Positions 53,906-61,326 are shown, counted from the first letter of the stretch. The stretch: DNA of 64,000 nucleotides from Thermomonas sp. (GCA_020692565.1 JAIMKJ010000003.1:21793-85792); one strand, 5' to 3'. The notes: a model not told the origin generated them from the letters alone. Translations and numbers: made by a program.

Positions 53906-54568
53906 GTGATCGATCGCGACCAGCTCCATCGAGACGGTTACGCCCTGCTTCGCGGCGCGATTCCGCCGGACTGGCTGGACGATCTGCGCGATGCGTTCGA
54001 TACGGGCGTCAAACCCTCGGAGCAGTGGCCCGTACCGCGCGGCGCGGACTGGCGCCATTCGCAGTTGGATCTCGATCCGAAGGTGCAGGCGGTCTGCCGG
54101 CTGCCGCCGCTGCTGGCCGCGGCGGGCGCGTTGATCGGCGAGCGCTTCTTCCTGGCGCAGGTGGAGGGCCGCGAACCCCTGGCGGGCGGCGGTCATCAGG
54201 GCCTGCACCGCGATCTGTCCGCGCACCGGCCTGGCGATACCGTGAACGCACTGGCTTTTTTCGACGACTATGGGCCCGGCAACGGCGCGACGCGTCTGGC
54301 CCCCGGCACGCATCGCCCTGCGTCGGAGGCATCGTCCTTCGATGGCATCGACGAATCCCGGTCCGTGCAGCTCGCGGGCAGTGCAGGCGACATCTTCGTC
54401 TTCGATGCCGATCTGTTGCACGCGGGCAGCCTCAACCGGACCGGCGCGCGTCGGCGCTCGATCCTGATCGGCTATTTCGCCGAGCCTCGCTATGCCGCGC
54501 ACCTCGAAACGGCGCACCTGCGCAATATCCGCATGGATGCCAGCGAGCGTTTCGATCCCCCGATCTGA
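53906..54568 (+). CDS. Phytanoyl-CoA dioxygenase (PhyH) family oxygenase
   Basis: A 220-residue Fe(II)/2-oxoglutarate oxygenase-like protein. The metal-binding HxD is likely in LHRDLS and the distal His in LLHAGS, with a C-terminal Arg pair (RRRS) as candidate 2-oxoglutarate ligand. N-terminal FDTGVKPSEQWP and the double-stranded helix core fit the PhyH family. It starts with GTG at 53906. Substrate unknown; bacterial members hydroxylate lipids or secondary metabolites. It follows topoisomerase IB. Confidence 0.8.
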   Translation: MIDRDQLHRDGYALLRGAIPPDWLDDLRDAFDTGVKPSEQWPVPRGADWRHSQLDLDPKVQAVCRLPPLLAAAGALIGERFFLAQVEGREPLAGGGHQGLHRDLSAHRPGDTVNALAFFDDYGPGNGATRLAPGTHRPASEASSFDGIDESRSVQLAGSAGDIFVFDADLLHAGSLNRTGARRRSILIGYFAEPRYAAHLETAHLRNIRMDASERFDPPI

Positions 54569-54729
54569 TTGTTGGGCGCATGAGCCGAAGACGTCATGCG
54601 CCATCGCGTGCCGCCGCCATCGGCATTGCGAAAAACGAGACACGACGCGACGCCCCAACCCGCTGCTACCATCCGCACCGGCAGTCAGCCATCGGTTTCA
54701 CCGCATCGACACCATCAAGGAGGATTCAC

Positions 54730-55518
54730 ATGCGACATCACCATCGCGCGCTGATCATCGGATCGCTCGCCACCTGTTCGCTTCAGGCGCTTGCCGCCGA
54801 TTATCCGCGTCTGGATCAGGCACTGCCTGCCAACGTCAGCGTCGCCGCGATTCACCCGGTCTTCGATTTCGATGGCGACGGTTGCCTGCCCAGCGCGGGC
54901 ATCAGCCGCTACGGGGAGCAGAACGGCGGCCTGAACCCATCGGGCAGCATCACCGGCGGCTGCCGCCGGGTCGATTTCATGAACTACAGCAACACCCTGC
55001 ATCGCTATGCCTGCATCGACAGCGCCGGCAGTCGCTATTGCGGGCATTTCTTCGCGTTGTACATGCTCAAGGACCAGATCAGCGTCTTCGGCGGCGGGCA
55101 TCGTCACGATTGGGAACATGCGGCGGTCTGGACGCGCGACGGCGTGGTCACGCACGCGGGCTACAGTGCGCACGGCAAGCTGTTCAACGCCGCGGCGGCA
55201 TCGCTGCCGATGCAGAACGGCCATGTGAAGATCGTCTATCACAAGGACGGCCTGGGCACGCACGCGCTGCGCTTCGCGTCGGCAAACGAAGTCGCCGAAA
55301 ACCCGTACGGTCAGTTCGTGCTGCCCGCGCTCACCAGCTGGAACACGCTGCGCGGCGCCAGCCTCGACAACGCGGCGATGCGCAGTCGCCTGAATACCTT
55401 CAATTACGGTTCGGCCACCATCCCGATGAAGGACAGCAACTTCCTCGGCAATCTCAACACGTATCGGCCGGCGGGGTATCCGGCGTTCACGCAGGCCGCG
55501 ATCGACGCGTCGCAGTAA
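54730..55518 (+). CDS. NPP1/NLP-type (necrosis- and ethylene-inducing-like) secreted protein
   Basis: A 262-residue exported protein (signal peptide to about LAADYP). It carries the NLP hallmark GHRHDWE in FGGGHRHDWEHAAVW, with the surrounding residues conserved and Cys pairs in the N-terminal part. NLP proteins bind glycosylated sphingolipids and form cytolytic pores in dicot plant membranes; bacterial members exist in plant pathogens and soil bacteria. FDFDGDGCLPSAGIS is also family-like. It is monocistronic and converges on the RAYT transposase gene. Confidence 0.88.
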   Translation: MRHHHRALIIGSLATCSLQALAADYPRLDQALPANVSVAAIHPVFDFDGDGCLPSAGISRYGEQNGGLNPSGSITGGCRRVDFMNYSNTLHRYACIDSAGSRYCGHFFALYMLKDQISVFGGGHRHDWEHAAVWTRDGVVTHAGYSAHGKLFNAAAASLPMQNGHVKIVYHKDGLGTHALRFASANEVAENPYGQFVLPALTSWNTLRGASLDNAAMRSRLNTFNYGSATIPMKDSNFLGNLNTYRPAGYPAFTQAAIDASQ

Positions 55519-55546
55519 CCAGCGATCCTTGCGCGCGCCGTGAGGC

Positions 55547-55576
55547 CGGAGCCGCTGCGTCATCGCCGCGGCTCCG
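55547..55576. terminator. Hairpin between NPP1 and RAYT genes
   Basis: Arms CGGAGCCG (55547-55554) and CGGCTCCG (55569-55576) form an 8-bp stem with a 14-base loop. It overlaps the last codons of the RAYT gene and may stop the NPP1 transcript. No U-run beyond TTGA. Confidence 0.4.
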
Positions 55577-56075
55577 TTGAGCCGCTCCAATCCGCAGGCA
55601 AGACGCCATCAAGAACAAACCGGTGGAATGAAGACTGCGGCCAGTCGCCCGGCCGCTGCGCCCAGCCGTGCTTGACCGGATTGAAGTGGATGTAGTCGAT
55701 GTGATTCTGCAGATCGCGTTCGTCGCGGACCAGGTGTTCCCAGTAGCGGCGTTGCCAGATGCCGCGTTCACCCGTGCGACGACGCGATGCCGATACCCGC
55801 TCGCCGGCCGGCACGCTGCGCGAGAACGATTGCTTGATCAGCATCCAGCGTCGCGCGAAGTCCTGATCGCCGGCCGGCAGTGTCCAGATCGCATGCAGGT
55901 GATTCGGCATCACCACCCACGCCACCATCTCGAAAGAATGCGCATGACGCACCGCGCATGCCACCTCGCACAGCGCATCGAACCGCTCAACCAGCAACCG
56001 CTGGGAGCGGTCCGCTAGATTGACCGTGAAAAAATACGTGCCACCCGGCACCCACCAGCGACGATATTCGGACAT
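55560..56075 (-). CDS. REP-associated tyrosine transposase (RAYT, Y1 HUH family)
   Basis: A 171-residue transposase. The HUH motif is H59-L60-H61 in MPNHLHAIW, and the catalytic Tyr128 lies in HIDYIHFNPVKHG, the Y1 transposase arrangement. SEYRRWWVPGGTYFFTVN at the N-terminus is the RAYT signature. Such proteins cut single-stranded REP hairpins and spread them. A REP half-site lies 97 bp upstream at 56172-56188, and REPINs sharing its sequence cluster within 2 kb. ATG 56075 is chosen from the family start MSEYRR. A partial second copy is at 56746-57048. Confidence 0.93.
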   Translation of the reverse strand: MSEYRRWWVPGGTYFFTVNLADRSQRLLVERFDALCEVACAVRHAHSFEMVAWVVMPNHLHAIWTLPAGDQDFARRWMLIKQSFSRSVPAGERVSASRRRTGERGIWQRRYWEHLVRDERDLQNHIDYIHFNPVKHGWAQRPGDWPQSSFHRFVLDGVLPADWSGSTEPRR

Positions 56076-56188
56076 GCCGCAAGCATGCCGACCCCGCATC
56101 GTCCCCACCATCAGACAACCCCGCACCACCCCATCGGACAATCCCGACCCGACCCAATCGACTCCGGTCTTCGTAGGGTGGCGGTGAG
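55922..56188. repeat. Duplicated segment, copy 1 (267 bp)
   Basis: This segment covers the first half of the RAYT gene and its upstream region through the REP half-site. The same sequence recurs at 56895-57161, offset 973 bp, with only scattered substitutions and no gaps seen. It breaks off inside the coding sequence near residue 51. Confidence 0.9.
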
Positions 56189-56476
56189 GTGTCCAATCGT
56201 CCCGGCAATGGCCGCACGCCTGCCGGCGGCCGCCGCTTCGACGCGGCGACGAGCCAGCGCCATTCGTCCCTGACACCTTTTCCGCTTCCCCTTTTAGTCC
56301 CCACGCCCCTCCCACGAAGGCCCGATCCGCGCCCGAAAGCGGCGATTGCACAACCTCGGCCTACCCGGCAGACTGCATGGAAATGGCGTTTTAATTTCCC
56401 ATATCTGCGTGACAGATCACCCGGCATGTCAGGCAGATGCAATATTCCGGTCGGATCCACACAGAAGCAGACGACG
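56076..56476. other. 401-bp region upstream of RAYT
   Basis: Contains the RAYT upstream part of the duplication and a REP half-site at 56172-56188 (GTAGGGTGGCGGTGAG-like). Beyond that there is no gene, only a gradually more AT-rich stretch before the small membrane protein. Confidence 0.6.
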
Positions 56477-56785
56477 ATGAACGACAGCAGCAACCTGATC
56501 CTATTCCTCGCTACCCAGTTTCTGCTGCCGTTGGGCATCGCGTATGCCTATTGCCGAAGCAAGGGCATTCCCACCCAGTCGTGGCGAGCGGGCGGCATAT
56601 TTCTCATTGCCATGTCGGCTGCGATGCTGTTTTTTACTGGGCTGTTCGGCTTGCCAATCCATGTGAAAAACGTCGGCTTCATGACAAATAGGCCCATGGG
56701 GTTGACCTGCGGAGCCATCGGTCTCGTCGCCGGTATCGTGATGGGCTATTTAGCGCGACTTTTCGAGAGCGAGCAATCCGGGTAG
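56477..56785 (+). CDS. Small three-helix membrane protein
   Basis: A 102-residue protein with three hydrophobic segments (about residues 5-25, 37-58 and 74-95) and short polar loops. ATG 56477 follows a weak ribosome site (AGACGACG). It is visibly less GC-rich than the flanking core genome. I do not recognise the family. Its 3' end overlaps the end of the truncated RAYT/RelA fusion on the other strand by 40 bp, so this locus has been rearranged. Confidence 0.6.
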   Translation: MNDSSNLILFLATQFLLPLGIAYAYCRSKGIPTQSWRAGGIFLIAMSAAMLFFTGLFGLPIHVKNVGFMTNRPMGLTCGAIGLVAGIVMGYLARLFESEQSG

Positions 56786-57048
56786 GTATGGCCTGTAATT
56801 TTGTAGCCAATCTGGTCGACAAGCATGTGTTCAACATACTTGTAAGCATCAGCATATAAATCGCGAAAAGTCTCCAGCCTTCTTAAGCAGCGCACCACCA
56901 TCTCGAAAGAACGCGCATGACGCACCGCGCATGCCACCTCGCACAGCGCATCGAACCGCTCGACCAGCAACCGTTGGGAGCGGTCCGCTAGATTGACCGT
57001 GAAAAAATACGTGCCACCCGGCACCCACCAGCGACGATATTCGGACAT
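56746..57048 (-). pseudogene. Chimeric remnant: RAYT N-terminus fused to a RelA/SpoT-like fragment
   Basis: The 100-codon frame begins MSEYRRWWVPGGTYFF exactly like RAYT and matches it for 51 residues, then switches to RCLRRLETFRDLYADAYKYV and EHMLVDQIGYKITG. That tail aligns with CLRDLEVFRALYTPAYQHVE of the alarmone synthetase at 58977-59747 (its residues about 43-75). The RAYT part lacks the HUH and Tyr catalytic motifs, and the RelA part lacks all catalytic segments, so it cannot be functional as either enzyme. The junction is near 56895, the end of the 267-bp duplication. It could still be transcribed as an ORF. Confidence 0.8.
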
Positions 57049-57161
57049 GCCGCAAGCATGCCGACCCCGCATCGCCCCCACCATCAGACAACCCCGCACC
57101 ACCCCATCAGACCATCCCGACCCAACCCAATCGACCCCGTTCTTCGTAGGGTGGCGGTGAG
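56895..57161. repeat. Duplicated segment, copy 2 (267 bp)
   Basis: Second copy of the segment at 55922-56188. It carries the 5' half of RAYT, its upstream region and REP arm, and runs into the REPIN at 57145-57309. The left end is the junction with the RelA/SpoT-like fragment. Confidence 0.9.
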
Positions 57162-57309
57162 CGCAGCGAACCCCACCCATGCGCCCTCGTCCGCCGCGCC
57201 GCCAACAAAGCGCAACGGCCGCGTTTTGGCGGCCATTGCGGGGGCGTGAACGTCGTCTTGTCTGATGCGCCGCATGGGCAGGGTTCGCTGCGCTCACCGC
57301 CACCCTACG
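57145..57309. repeat. REPIN-like element 1
   Basis: Left arm 57145-57173 and right arm 57281-57309 are perfect 29-bp inverted repeats (start CGTAGGGTGGCGGTGAGCGC). The 107-bp interior is GC-rich and contains a sequence shared with the element at 57963-58128. The right arm reaches to within 3 bp of the stop codon of the next gene. Confidence 0.9.
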
Positions 57310-57311
57310 CG

Positions 57312-57584
57312 TTACGTACTTGTGCGCGAGCCCAGGAGCAATACGAGGCAGATCGCGAGCAGGCAGAACAGCACCCAGCGAAGACCATTGGGCGAAAGGA
57401 ATCCGAAGAACCGGATCGTTCGCGAAGGGAATACATGCCGGCAGCCGGGACAGCGAACCGCGACCGAAACATTCGAAAGGGTGAAGACATTGAAACCCAA
57501 CGGCACGCCCGAGGAGACCAAGGCTTCACGCGCGGCGAACTTCGCCGAACACTTGGGGCAGGTCTCCATTTCAGGCATTGGCAT
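57312..57584 (-). CDS. Small zinc-ribbon membrane protein
   Basis: A 90-residue protein. Two CxxC pairs (ETCPKCSAKF and RCPGCRHVFP) about 37 residues apart form a zinc ribbon, and a single C-terminal hydrophobic helix (WVLFCLLAICLVLLLG) anchors it in the membrane. ATG 57584 has GAGAAA upstream; 57608 would add 8 residues. The stop codon abuts REPIN 1. Function unknown; similar zinc-ribbon-plus-TM proteins are common and unassigned. Confidence 0.7.
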   Translation of the reverse strand: MPMPEMETCPKCSAKFAAREALVSSGVPLGFNVFTLSNVSVAVRCPGCRHVFPSRTIRFFGFLSPNGLRWVLFCLLAICLVLLLGSRTST

Positions 57585-57682
57585 CGGTTTCTCGATAGAC
57601 GGGCGCATGTCCGCTCGGCGCCGATCATACCGCGCCAGGAGCAGGAGAATGACGCATCCACACCAGCAGCGAAGGGCGGATG

Positions 57683-57832
57683 ATGGGGTAAGCGCAGCGC
57701 AACCCCGCCATCCCGCCGTAGCCGCAACCGCACATCCAGCAAAATTGGCCATTGCTTGAGCGACAGGCCATCTCGCATGAGATGACGAGGTTTGCGGCGT
57801 TGTTCCCGGTGGGGTTGCGCTACGCTTACCCG
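57683..57832. repeat. REPIN-like element 2 (diverged)
   Basis: Arms GGGGTAAGCGCAGCGCAACC (57685-57704) and GGTTGCGCTACGCTTACCC (57813-57831) are inverted with one mismatch. They are a diverged form of the other REPIN arms, with AAGC/CGCA in place of GAGC/CGCA. Confidence 0.75.
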
Positions 57833-57962
57833 CTCTTAGAGCTTGCCCGTCTTCTGCAAATCGGGTGCCGCATACAACCAGATCACGCAGCCCCATGATT
57901 CGTCGCAACCCGCGGCACGACCGATTCGCCATGCCGGGTTTCACCCGCCTTGCGAGTGACCC

Positions 57963-58128
57963 CGTCGGGTGGCGGTGAGCGTAGCGAACCCCACCCATGC
58001 GCCCCGTCCGCCGCGCCGCGAACAAAGCGGAACGGCCGCGCTTTGGCGGCCGTATTTGGGTTTTCTTGAACGTCGTCGTGTCTGTTACGGCGATGGGTGG
58101 GGTTCGCTGCGCTCACCGCCACCCTACG
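57963..58128. repeat. REPIN-like element 3
   Basis: Left arm near 57963-57997 (GTCGGGTGGCGGTGAGCGTA at its start) and right arm 58094-58128 are inverted with a few mismatches. The interior matches REPIN 1 (reads AACAAAGCG then CGGCCG). The right arm is followed by GAGTCGACCTTACGCGTTAC, also found after the half-site at 58675-58705. Confidence 0.85.
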
Positions 58129-58146
58129 AGTCGACCTTACGCGTTA

Positions 58147-58533
58147 CTACTTCTTCGCACGCAATCGCTCTGCCTTCTTCGCGTCCGCTTTGGCTTTGTC
58201 CGCATGACCGAGTTCGGCGTGGAACTCGGCGCGCATTTCGTACAGCTGCGGATCGTTCGGCTTCAGGCGGATGGCCTCGTCGAAGTCGGCCATCGCGCCT
58301 TTCTGGTCGCCTGCTTTGCGCTTGTGGTTGCCGCGAGACGCGAACCAGCCATGGCGCGTCGTATCCATCATCGGCGGATCGTCGATCAATCGCGTGCATG
58401 CGGCGATCGCCGCCTTCACGTCTTCCGGATACATGATGCAGGTCTTGATGTCCTGCGAATTGTCGGCACATGCCGTCGTGGCGACGGCGAAAAGGCCAGC
58501 GAATATCATGCCTGCTCGGCGGATCGGATACAT
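58147..58533 (-). CDS. Exported TPR-like protein
   Basis: A 128-residue protein with an export signal (MYPIRRAGMIFAGLFAVATT, Cys after it in TACADNS could be lipidated). The C-terminal half has a clear tetratricopeptide pattern (AMADFDEAIRLKPNDPQLYE and ELGHADKAKADAKKAERL). A strong ribosome site (AAGGAG) lies 7 bp before ATG 58533. Function unknown; TPR units mediate protein contacts. The stop abuts a REP-like sequence. Confidence 0.8.
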   Translation of the reverse strand: MYPIRRAGMIFAGLFAVATTACADNSQDIKTCIMYPEDVKAAIAACTRLIDDPPMMDTTRHGWFASRGNHKRKAGDQKGAMADFDEAIRLKPNDPQLYEMRAEFHAELGHADKAKADAKKAERLRAKK

Positions 58534-58582
58534 CGGAAATCTCCTTTTTCGTGTGTCGTCGTCTGCTTGATGCCTTGTAGTG

Positions 58583-58608
58583 ATCGTAGGGTGGGCCCCT
58601 GGCCCACC
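58583..58608. repeat. Single REP arm related to the 4.7-kb REPIN
   Basis: The sequence starting ATCGTAGGGTGGGCC and ending GGCCCACC is the same family as the arms at 4679-4804 (G/T variant), with one extra C. It lies upstream of the TPR gene. Confidence 0.6.
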
Positions 58609-58674
58609 GCCTCGCCGATCGTGATAAAACCAAGCATCAAGCGGATGCATGTGCGGGTTTGCTTGCGGTGCAGA

Positions 58675-58726
58675 GTGGGGTTCGCTGCGCTCACCACCAC
58701 CCTACGAGTCGACCTTACGCGTTACG
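58675..58726. repeat. REP half-site
   Basis: Same right arm as REPINs 1 and 3 (GGTTCGCTGCGCTCACCACC), followed by the shared GTCGACCTTACGCGTTACG. It marks the left edge of the AT-rich cassette. Confidence 0.75.
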
Positions 58727-58967
58727 TGCTCTTTTTATCTTGCCCTTTCAATCCATTCAGAGTTTCAAAATATCGACGATGCGTTTTTCTTAAATGATCC
58801 TCTGTACTCGCCTCTAAAAGAACGACTTCTACTGATGACTCCGAGTCAAGCAGTGAAATCTCAAGGTCCAGCTTTGCTTCTGAGGCATCGTTTCTCTGAT
58901 TGTCATCAAATGAAATCAATGAAATCAGTTTTCCTTCGCTGCGATCATAGTGAACCAAAAAAATCAT
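58722..58967 (-). CDS. 81-residue partner of the RelA/SpoT-like gene, candidate antitoxin
   Basis: A small acidic soluble protein (MIFLVHYDRSEGKLISLISF, then several Glu/Asp/Ser-rich strands, RRYFETLNGLKGQDK at the end). It lies 9 bp after the alarmone synthetase on the same strand, in visibly AT-rich DNA, so the two form a unit. No family is recognised. Small partners next to stand-alone alarmone synthetases are often antitoxins in toxSAS pairs. Codon use matches its neighbour, not the surrounding chromosome. Function inferred from position only. Confidence 0.6.
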   Translation of the reverse strand: MIFLVHYDRSEGKLISLISFDDNQRNDASEAKLDLEISLLDSESSVEVVLLEASTEDHLRKTHRRYFETLNGLKGQDKKST

Positions 58968-58976
58968 CGCACCACC

Positions 58977-59747
58977 TCAGTATCGGCCAGCAAAAATTGC
59001 GTGAACCTGACGCATTTCATAGCGCTCTTTTTCATTGAGCTTTTTTATCTCCATCATTAAAGCCTTGCTCTTTCCTTCTCTAGACTTTTGAGCAGCCGCA
59101 GCAGCTTGCAAATGCCTAGTCGTATCTAGGTCGCTCGTAATAGCAGATAGCTTTGATAAAAATAAAATTGCGTCTGCATCACCAACGCCATACTTGATTG
59201 AGTGGCCGTGAGCGTCAGCAACCTTCTCCGAAATCTCAGCCCAAGCATGTTGAAGAGTCGTTCTTATCTGTATTTCAACAGGCCTACCGAATTTTTTTGC
59301 AATTACATGCACGGCACGATAGCCATTAGTTGGCGTATTTCTTTTGTCGTCAATATCCAACTGGGCATCATTTAATAATATGGTCAACGACCCAACCAAA
59401 TGATCTTGATGTGCCAGACTAGGAACCAACACTCTACATCCGGCAATATCTTGAATTTGATTCAGCCGAATTGTTTCGCGCTTAAGCTTCTCGACAATTG
59501 CTACTGTCGATTTTGAAGGACGCCCCGTAATTGAGAGTCCCAGTCTATGGACTAATGTATGCTCAACATGTTGATAAGCCGGAGTATAGAGCGCTCGAAA
59601 GACTTCCAAGTCACGCAAGCATTGCGCATCAATACGCCCGTTACGAAGCTTCTGTCCGATACGGTCAATTTGAGTATTGCTTAAAGACAATTCGCCTTGT
59701 CCTAAAATTAACACTTCGCCGAGCTCACCCACACTTCGAATACCCAC
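58977..59747 (-). CDS. RelA/SpoT-domain (alarmone synthetase-like) protein
   Basis: A protein of up to 256 residues with the synthetase domain: G-loop-like TGRPSKSTVAIVEKLKR (74-90), DIAGCRVLV (100-108), GYRAVHVI (142-149) and EIQIRTTLQHAWAEISEK (158-175). It has no hydrolase or regulatory domains, so it is a stand-alone small alarmone synthetase. Start uncertain: GTG 59747 overlaps nrdJb by 23 bp; GTG 59732 and GTG 59714 are alternatives, the last with GGTGAG upstream. AT-rich DNA suggests transfer. Together with the 81-residue partner it may be a toxSAS-type toxin-antitoxin or defence pair. A homologous fragment lies at 56746. Confidence 0.85.
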   Translation of the reverse strand: MGIRSVGELGEVLILGQGELSLSNTQIDRIGQKLRNGRIDAQCLRDLEVFRALYTPAYQHVEHTLVHRLGLSITGRPSKSTVAIVEKLKRETIRLNQIQDIAGCRVLVPSLAHQDHLVGSLTILLNDAQLDIDDKRNTPTNGYRAVHVIAKKFGRPVEIQIRTTLQHAWAEISEKVADAHGHSIKYGVGDADAILFLSKLSAITSDLDTTRHLQAAAAAQKSREGKSKALMMEIKKLNEKERYEMRQVHAIFAGRY

Positions 59748-60501
59748 AATTCAAACAAGTAGCACACCCATCCATGATCACGATGGCCTTCGTGCTGCAC
59801 TTGTGACACATCGTCGCCGAAGGCGGAAAACTCACGCCTTCGCCGGTGACTTCGATATCTTCCTCCCGCGCCACCGCCGCAACCGCGACGCCCGCTACAT
59901 CAGACTTTTTTTTTGCGCGATTCTCTTCATACGCCCGGCGCTTTTCCGCGATCAGCGCGCGCTGCGCGTCGCTCATGTCCGGGTCGTGCATCAGGCCGAT
60001 GGTCTTGAGGTGGTCTTCGACGATCATGCCCAGTTCGGCGACCAGCGAGGGCATGTAGACGCCGCCGGCCTTGAAGTAGCCGCCCTTGGGGTCGAACACG
60101 GCCTTCATTTCCTCGACCAGGAAGGTCACGTCGCCGCCCTTGCGGAATACGGCGGACATGATGCGGGTGAGGGCGACGATCCACTGGAAGTGTTCCATCG
60201 ACTTGGAGTTGATGAAGATCTCGAAGGGGCGGCGCTGTTCGTGCTCGTTGCCGGCGTTGAGCACGATGTCGTTGATCGTCACGTACATGGCGTGTTCGAC
60301 CAGCGGGGATTTGATCTTGTAGGTGCTGCCGATCAGCACTTCGGGGCGCTCGATGCGCTCGTGCATCTGGATGACGTCGGCGACGGGCAGCGCGGTTTCG
60401 GCCTCGACGGTTTCGCGCGGGACGGCGGCGCCGGCGGCGACCTTGTCTTCGGGCTTGACGACGGCGTAACCCTTGATTTTCTTGTCGATCTTGACGGCCA
60501 T
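59725..60501 (-). CDS. nrdJ: NrdJb, C-terminal subunit of split class II ribonucleotide reductase
   Basis: A 258-residue protein matching the C-terminal part of adenosylcobalamin-dependent ribonucleotide reductase (TSCPD-type region). It ends with a Cys-rich tail: CHKC, then CATCLNCGYSKC, that in split enzymes such as those of Pseudomonas regenerates the active-site disulfide. MAVKIDKKIKGYAVV at the N-terminus is family-like. nrdJa lies upstream on the same strand with a histone-like gene in between. The 3' end is next to the AT-rich cassette and slightly overlaps the proposed start of the RelA/SpoT-like gene. Confidence 0.9.
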   Translation of the reverse strand: MAVKIDKKIKGYAVVKPEDKVAAGAAVPRETVEAETALPVADVIQMHERIERPEVLIGSTYKIKSPLVEHAMYVTINDIVLNAGNEHEQRRPFEIFINSKSMEHFQWIVALTRIMSAVFRKGGDVTFLVEEMKAVFDPKGGYFKAGGVYMPSLVAELGMIVEDHLKTIGLMHDPDMSDAQRALIAEKRRAYEENRAKKKSDVAGVAVAAVAREEDIEVTGEGVSFPPSATMCHKCSTKAIVIMDGCATCLNCGYSKCG

Positions 60502-60564
60502 TGAGCGTATTCCGGATGCGGTGTTGGTGTTCGGGCGGGCGGCTGGAGCTTTACCCCTCCCCGG

Positions 60565-60593
60565 CCCTCCCCTTCGCTGCGCGAAAGGGAGGG
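60565..60593 (-). terminator. Hairpin after the histone H1-like gene
   Basis: Stem CCCTCCCC-TTCGC with complementary GCGAA-AGGGAGGG around TGC, one C-A mismatch. It lies 26 bp past the stop of the H1-like gene. No U-run. The same element, slightly changed, follows nrdJa. Confidence 0.55.
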
Positions 60594-60618
60594 AGGAGGA
60601 ACGGTTTGTTTCTTGGGC

Positions 60619-61155
60619 TTACTTCTTCTTGGCGGCTTTCTTCGCGGCTTTCTTCGGTGCAGCTTTCTTTGCCGCTTTTTTGGGCGCGGCCTTCCTGGCG
60701 GCTTTCTTCACCGCTTTCTTGGCCGACGCTTTCCGGGCGGGCGCCTTTTTGGCGGCGGCTTTCCGGGCGGTTTTCTTCGCTGGCGCCTTCTTCGTTGCGG
60801 CCTTCTTGGCGGCGGCCTTCTTCGCGACCTTCTTCACCGCTTTCTTGGCTGCGGTTTTTTTGGCGGCGACTTTCTTCGCTGCCTTTTTGGCGGTCTTCTT
60901 CGCGGTCTTCTTGGCGCTGGAGACCTTGGCCTTCACCGTTTCCACGGCGGAAGCGGCTTTGGCCTTGGCGTCGTCGACGGCCTTGCCGGCGGCCTTGCGG
61001 GCCTTGCTGGCGGTCTTCTTCGCTTTTTTCACTGCTTTACCCACGGCCTTGCCGGCTTTGGTGTTGGCGACCGCATCGCCCACTTCCTTCGCTTTGTCGG
61101 CCACCGCTTCGGCGGCGTCGGAAATCGCTTCCGTGATCACATTGCCATTGCTCAT
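60619..61155 (-). CDS. Histone H1-like Lys/Ala-rich protein
   Basis: A 178-residue protein. The first 65 residues form a short ordered part (MSNGNVITEAISDAAEAVAD), then Lys, Ala and Pro dominate in KKAAKK/KKAPAKK-type repeats. Such H1-like or AlgP-like proteins bind DNA nonspecifically and condense it. It lies between nrdJa and nrdJb on the same strand, separated by 182 bp and 117 bp. The repeats will make length vary by slippage. Possible read-through from nrdJa could link its level to nucleotide synthesis. Confidence 0.85.
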   Translation of the reverse strand: MSNGNVITEAISDAAEAVADKAKEVGDAVANTKAGKAVGKAVKKAKKTASKARKAAGKAVDDAKAKAASAVETVKAKVSSAKKTAKKTAKKAAKKVAAKKTAAKKAVKKVAKKAAAKKAATKKAPAKKTARKAAAKKAPARKASAKKAVKKAARKAAPKKAAKKAAPKKAAKKAAKKK

Positions 61156-61299
61156 GGTGGTTCCTCGTCAGGGGATCTACAGGGGTCGGATCATCGTGCA
61201 TCCACGGGCGGTTGCCCGTGTGCGGAATGTAGCGCGATCCGTGGTGATGCGGTGAAAAATGCGGGGAGGTTTCAGGGGCTGTTCGACCCTCCCCGACCC

Positions 61300-61326
61300 C
61301 TCCCTTCGCTATGCGGAAGGCAGGGA
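61300..61326 (-). terminator. Hairpin after nrdJa
   Basis: Stem CCCTTCGC / GCGGAAGG(CA)GGG with a short TAT loop, 12 bp beyond the nrdJa stop. It is a diverged version of the element at 60565-60593, with no U-run. Confidence 0.5.

Larger units (their letters stand above)
57585..58146. other. 562-bp region occupied by REPIN-like elements
   Basis: No supported gene. The stretch is filled mostly by the diverged REPIN at 57683-57832 and the REPIN at 57963-58128. Confidence 0.7.

Noticed and set aside
57145..58726. Repeat cluster as a possible CRISPR array
   Set aside because: Repeats are long inverted pairs of variable spacing, not short direct repeats with uniform spacers, and no cas genes are present.
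60619..61155. Low-complexity artefact rather than a gene
   Set aside because: An ordered N-terminal section, consistent Lys/Ala codon pattern and the H1-like family form support a real gene.
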